From contig JASANH010000938.1 in NCBI GenBank assembly GCA_030248295.1, positions 372,001 to 436,000 on the forward strand: DNA of 64,000 bases. The letters are read 5' to 3'. Every line of letters starts with the position of its first letter. Within the stretch, counting starts at the first letter, position 1. The notes under the pieces were generated by a model. The model was not told where the DNA came from. It saw only the letters and a program-made list of their open reading frames with translations, and made no database searches. Origin of the DNA: Mesodorylaimus sp. YZB2_4 (taxonomy: Eukaryota > Nematoda > Enoplea > Dorylaimida > Dorylaimidae). Shown here one piece after another: positions 62,705 through 64,000 of the stretch. Made by a program: the position numbers and the translations under genes.

Positions 62705-62758
62705 TTAAATTATAGTAAAAGGAGGTTCTTTTTTATAAACTGGAAATTTCAACTAACC

Positions 62759-62764
62759 TTTATT
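62759..62764 (-). terminator. Polyadenylation signal AATAAA of POLR3A
   Basis: TTTATT on the plus strand reads AATAAA on the POLR3A strand, 42 bases after its stop codon. Confidence 0.6.
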
Positions 62765-62805
62765 CCTCAAATTTCAAAACTTTCCGTTAGGCATCCAAAT
62801 CAATT

Positions 62806-64000
62806 TCAAACGCTAATATGCATTTCGGGCGTATCGAAAATCAGTTGCCTGGCCAAAGCTGGCGTGGTTTGATTCCTACGTTGCAGCAGCTTGAAGAGTC
62901 CAGTGCCGACAGTCATGGGTATTCCCATAATAATGCACTCGGATACCCCGCACACCTTGTCTTCTTGGCCGTAATAGGAGGCCTCGAACAAATGGTCGGT
63001 GGTGCGTTCGAACGAAGCCAACATGAGAACACTCTCCTTCATCTTGGACAGTCCGTGCCGGGTGATTCCCAGCACTTCGCCCCGGTACGTCATCAGATCA
63101 GCCAGCAACATGACGTGACGCTGATCCAAGCCGATGCCGTGGTTGGCCATTGTGTATAGGATCTCCGATATGACGATGGACCGTGCCGCCTCGATGCCCA
63201 ACACGTGCGACACATCGACCAGACTGTTGAAGTGGCATCGCCGCCCGTCGACCCCAGCCGTGGCCATGACCTTAAGGAAGTCGGTGCCCTCCACCAGCAG
63301 CTTGTACGTGTCGCCTTTCTTCTCATCGGCGTGGATGACGCATCGAGTGACGAACGGCAGTCCCTTGATCACCACGTTCAGCAAGGCGTACTTCAGGTGC
63401 TGTATGGCGAAGAAGAGGGTGCTCTTGCCCGATTCTTGGGGGTGGATGGTGATTATGCTCTCGCCGTGCACTTTCACTTGGCTCGGTTTCAACGGCACGC
63501 CCAAACGAGTAGCGCATATGCTATCGGCGATGGTTCCGATGTCCACTTCCAGCTGCAACAATTTGATACGTTTCAAGGCCACTTTGAGCAGCAGGAAACA
63601 GTCGTCCGGCAGATACACTTCCTCCACGTACTCGGTCACCTCGCCCAACGTGGTCTTCTCGATGCGGGCCTTGACTCGACGAGCCTCGTCTTGATCACGC
63701 TCGTTTTGCAAATGGGCCGTGATGATGGGCGTGGATATGTTCTTTACGGCATTTATGATCTCCTTGATACGAGGCACACCTTGCGTGATGTTCATGCTGG
63801 CCACGCCCGCGAAGTGGAACGTCTTTAGGGTCATTTGAGTGCTCGGTTCGCCGATGCTGGTGGCGGCCACAGCTCCCACGGCTGTTCCCGGTTCGGTAAT
63901 GGCTCGTCGATACTTGTGGCCAGCCAAAGTGATGAACTTCTCCAACTGCTTGGCCGTCAAGTAATGACTTTTCGTCAAGGCGTTCCTCTTGGCGTAAGCG
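62806..64000 (-). CDS. POLR3A: RNA polymerase III largest subunit, C-terminal part (window-truncated)
   Basis: A single open frame of about 397 codons runs off the window end; its 5' part lies beyond 64000. The bridge-helix/trigger-loop region is intact: [50 protein letters not shown]. The tail matches RPC1, with [42 protein letters not shown] and [22 protein letters not shown] separates it from Pol I (NTFHFAGRG) and Pol II. RPC1 forms half of the Pol III active site, making tRNA, 5S rRNA and SINE transcripts in the nucleus. No intron occurs in this last 1.2 kb. Confidence 0.95.
   Translation of the reverse strand, partial: AYAKRNALTKSHYLTAKQLEKFITLAGHKYRRAITEPGTAVGAVAATSIGEPSTQMTLKTFHFAGVASMNITQGVPRIKEIINAVKNISTPIITAHLQNERDQDEARRVKARIEKTTLGEVTEYVEEVYLPDDCFLLLKVALKRIKLLQLEVDIGTIADSICATRLGVPLKPSQVKVHGESIITIHPQESGKSTLFFAIQHLKYALLNVVIKGLPFVTRCVIHADEKKGDTYKLLVEGTDFLKVMATAGVDGRRCHFNSLVDVSHVLGIEAARSIVISEILYTMANHGIGLDQRHVMLLADLMTYRGEVLGITRHGLSKMKESVLMLASFERTTDHLFEASYYGQEDKVCGVSECIIMGIPMTVGTGLFKLLQRRNQTTPALARQLIFDTPEMHISV

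Noticed and set aside
62806-64000. POLR1A because of GEPSTQ
   Set aside because: Ser occurs at that position in Pol I, but [12 protein letters not shown] and the C-terminal [10 protein letters not shown] are Pol III features.

Overview
This is eukaryotic nuclear DNA from a compact animal genome. Almost every gene is cut by many short GT-AG introns, mostly 50-60 bases, with T-rich TTTTAG or TTTCAG acceptors, and there are no bacterial operons. Gene content is animal: a ZNF423/521-type zinc-finger regulator, a vasopressin/oxytocin-like GPCR, KAT8, and Lines. The small introns, tight packing and animal-specific genes suggest a small invertebrate, possibly an ecdysozoan such as a tardigrade or nematode. 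I cannot fix the phylum from sequence alone. I rebuilt exon chains by hand from reading frame, splice consensus and protein similarity. Each chain listed has a length divisible by three and reads open from start to stop, or to the window edge.

Layout. 820-7111 (+) ZNF423-like protein; 7431-8628 (+) histidine phosphatase; 9043-15225 (+) ATP9-type P4-ATPase in 26 exons; 15627-17047 (+) eIF2 beta; 17343-18421 (-) Rab-like GTPase; 18698-20894 (-) KAT8/MOF acetyltransferase. 20.9-25.1 kb is repeat-bearing and holds a very small heat-shock protein (-), a doubtful small membrane protein (-) and a SINE. 25093-26564 (+) peptide GPCR; 27021-29612 (+) mitochondrial ATP synthase alpha; 29771-31727 (-) Lines homolog, divergent from 32213-35712 (+) INPP5F/Sac2; 36289-37404 (-) GINS3; 37653-39008 (-) a protein I do not recognise. 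39.0-42.6 kb has no convincing gene. 42604-60902 (+) midasin in 66 exons; 61090-62704 (+) RCE1; 62806-64000 (-) the C-terminal part of POLR3A, cut by the window end.

The genes do not form one pathway. Most are housekeeping: ribosome assembly, translation initiation, Pol III transcription, replication, ATP synthesis, lipid flipping, phosphoinositide turnover and CAAX processing. They are interleaved with regulators and a receptor. Several neighbours converge with very short 3' gaps, and one pair (Lines/INPP5F) diverges from a shared ~485 bp region.

I found no clear new biological system. The best leads are an RCE1 whose EExxxR motif reads EExxxQ, a 68 bp foldback element with TA flanks, a tRNA-derived SINE family with two copies, a broken partial copy of the last KAT8 exon inside the preceding intron, a frame-constrained splice choice in midasin, and one unrecognised conserved-looking gene.
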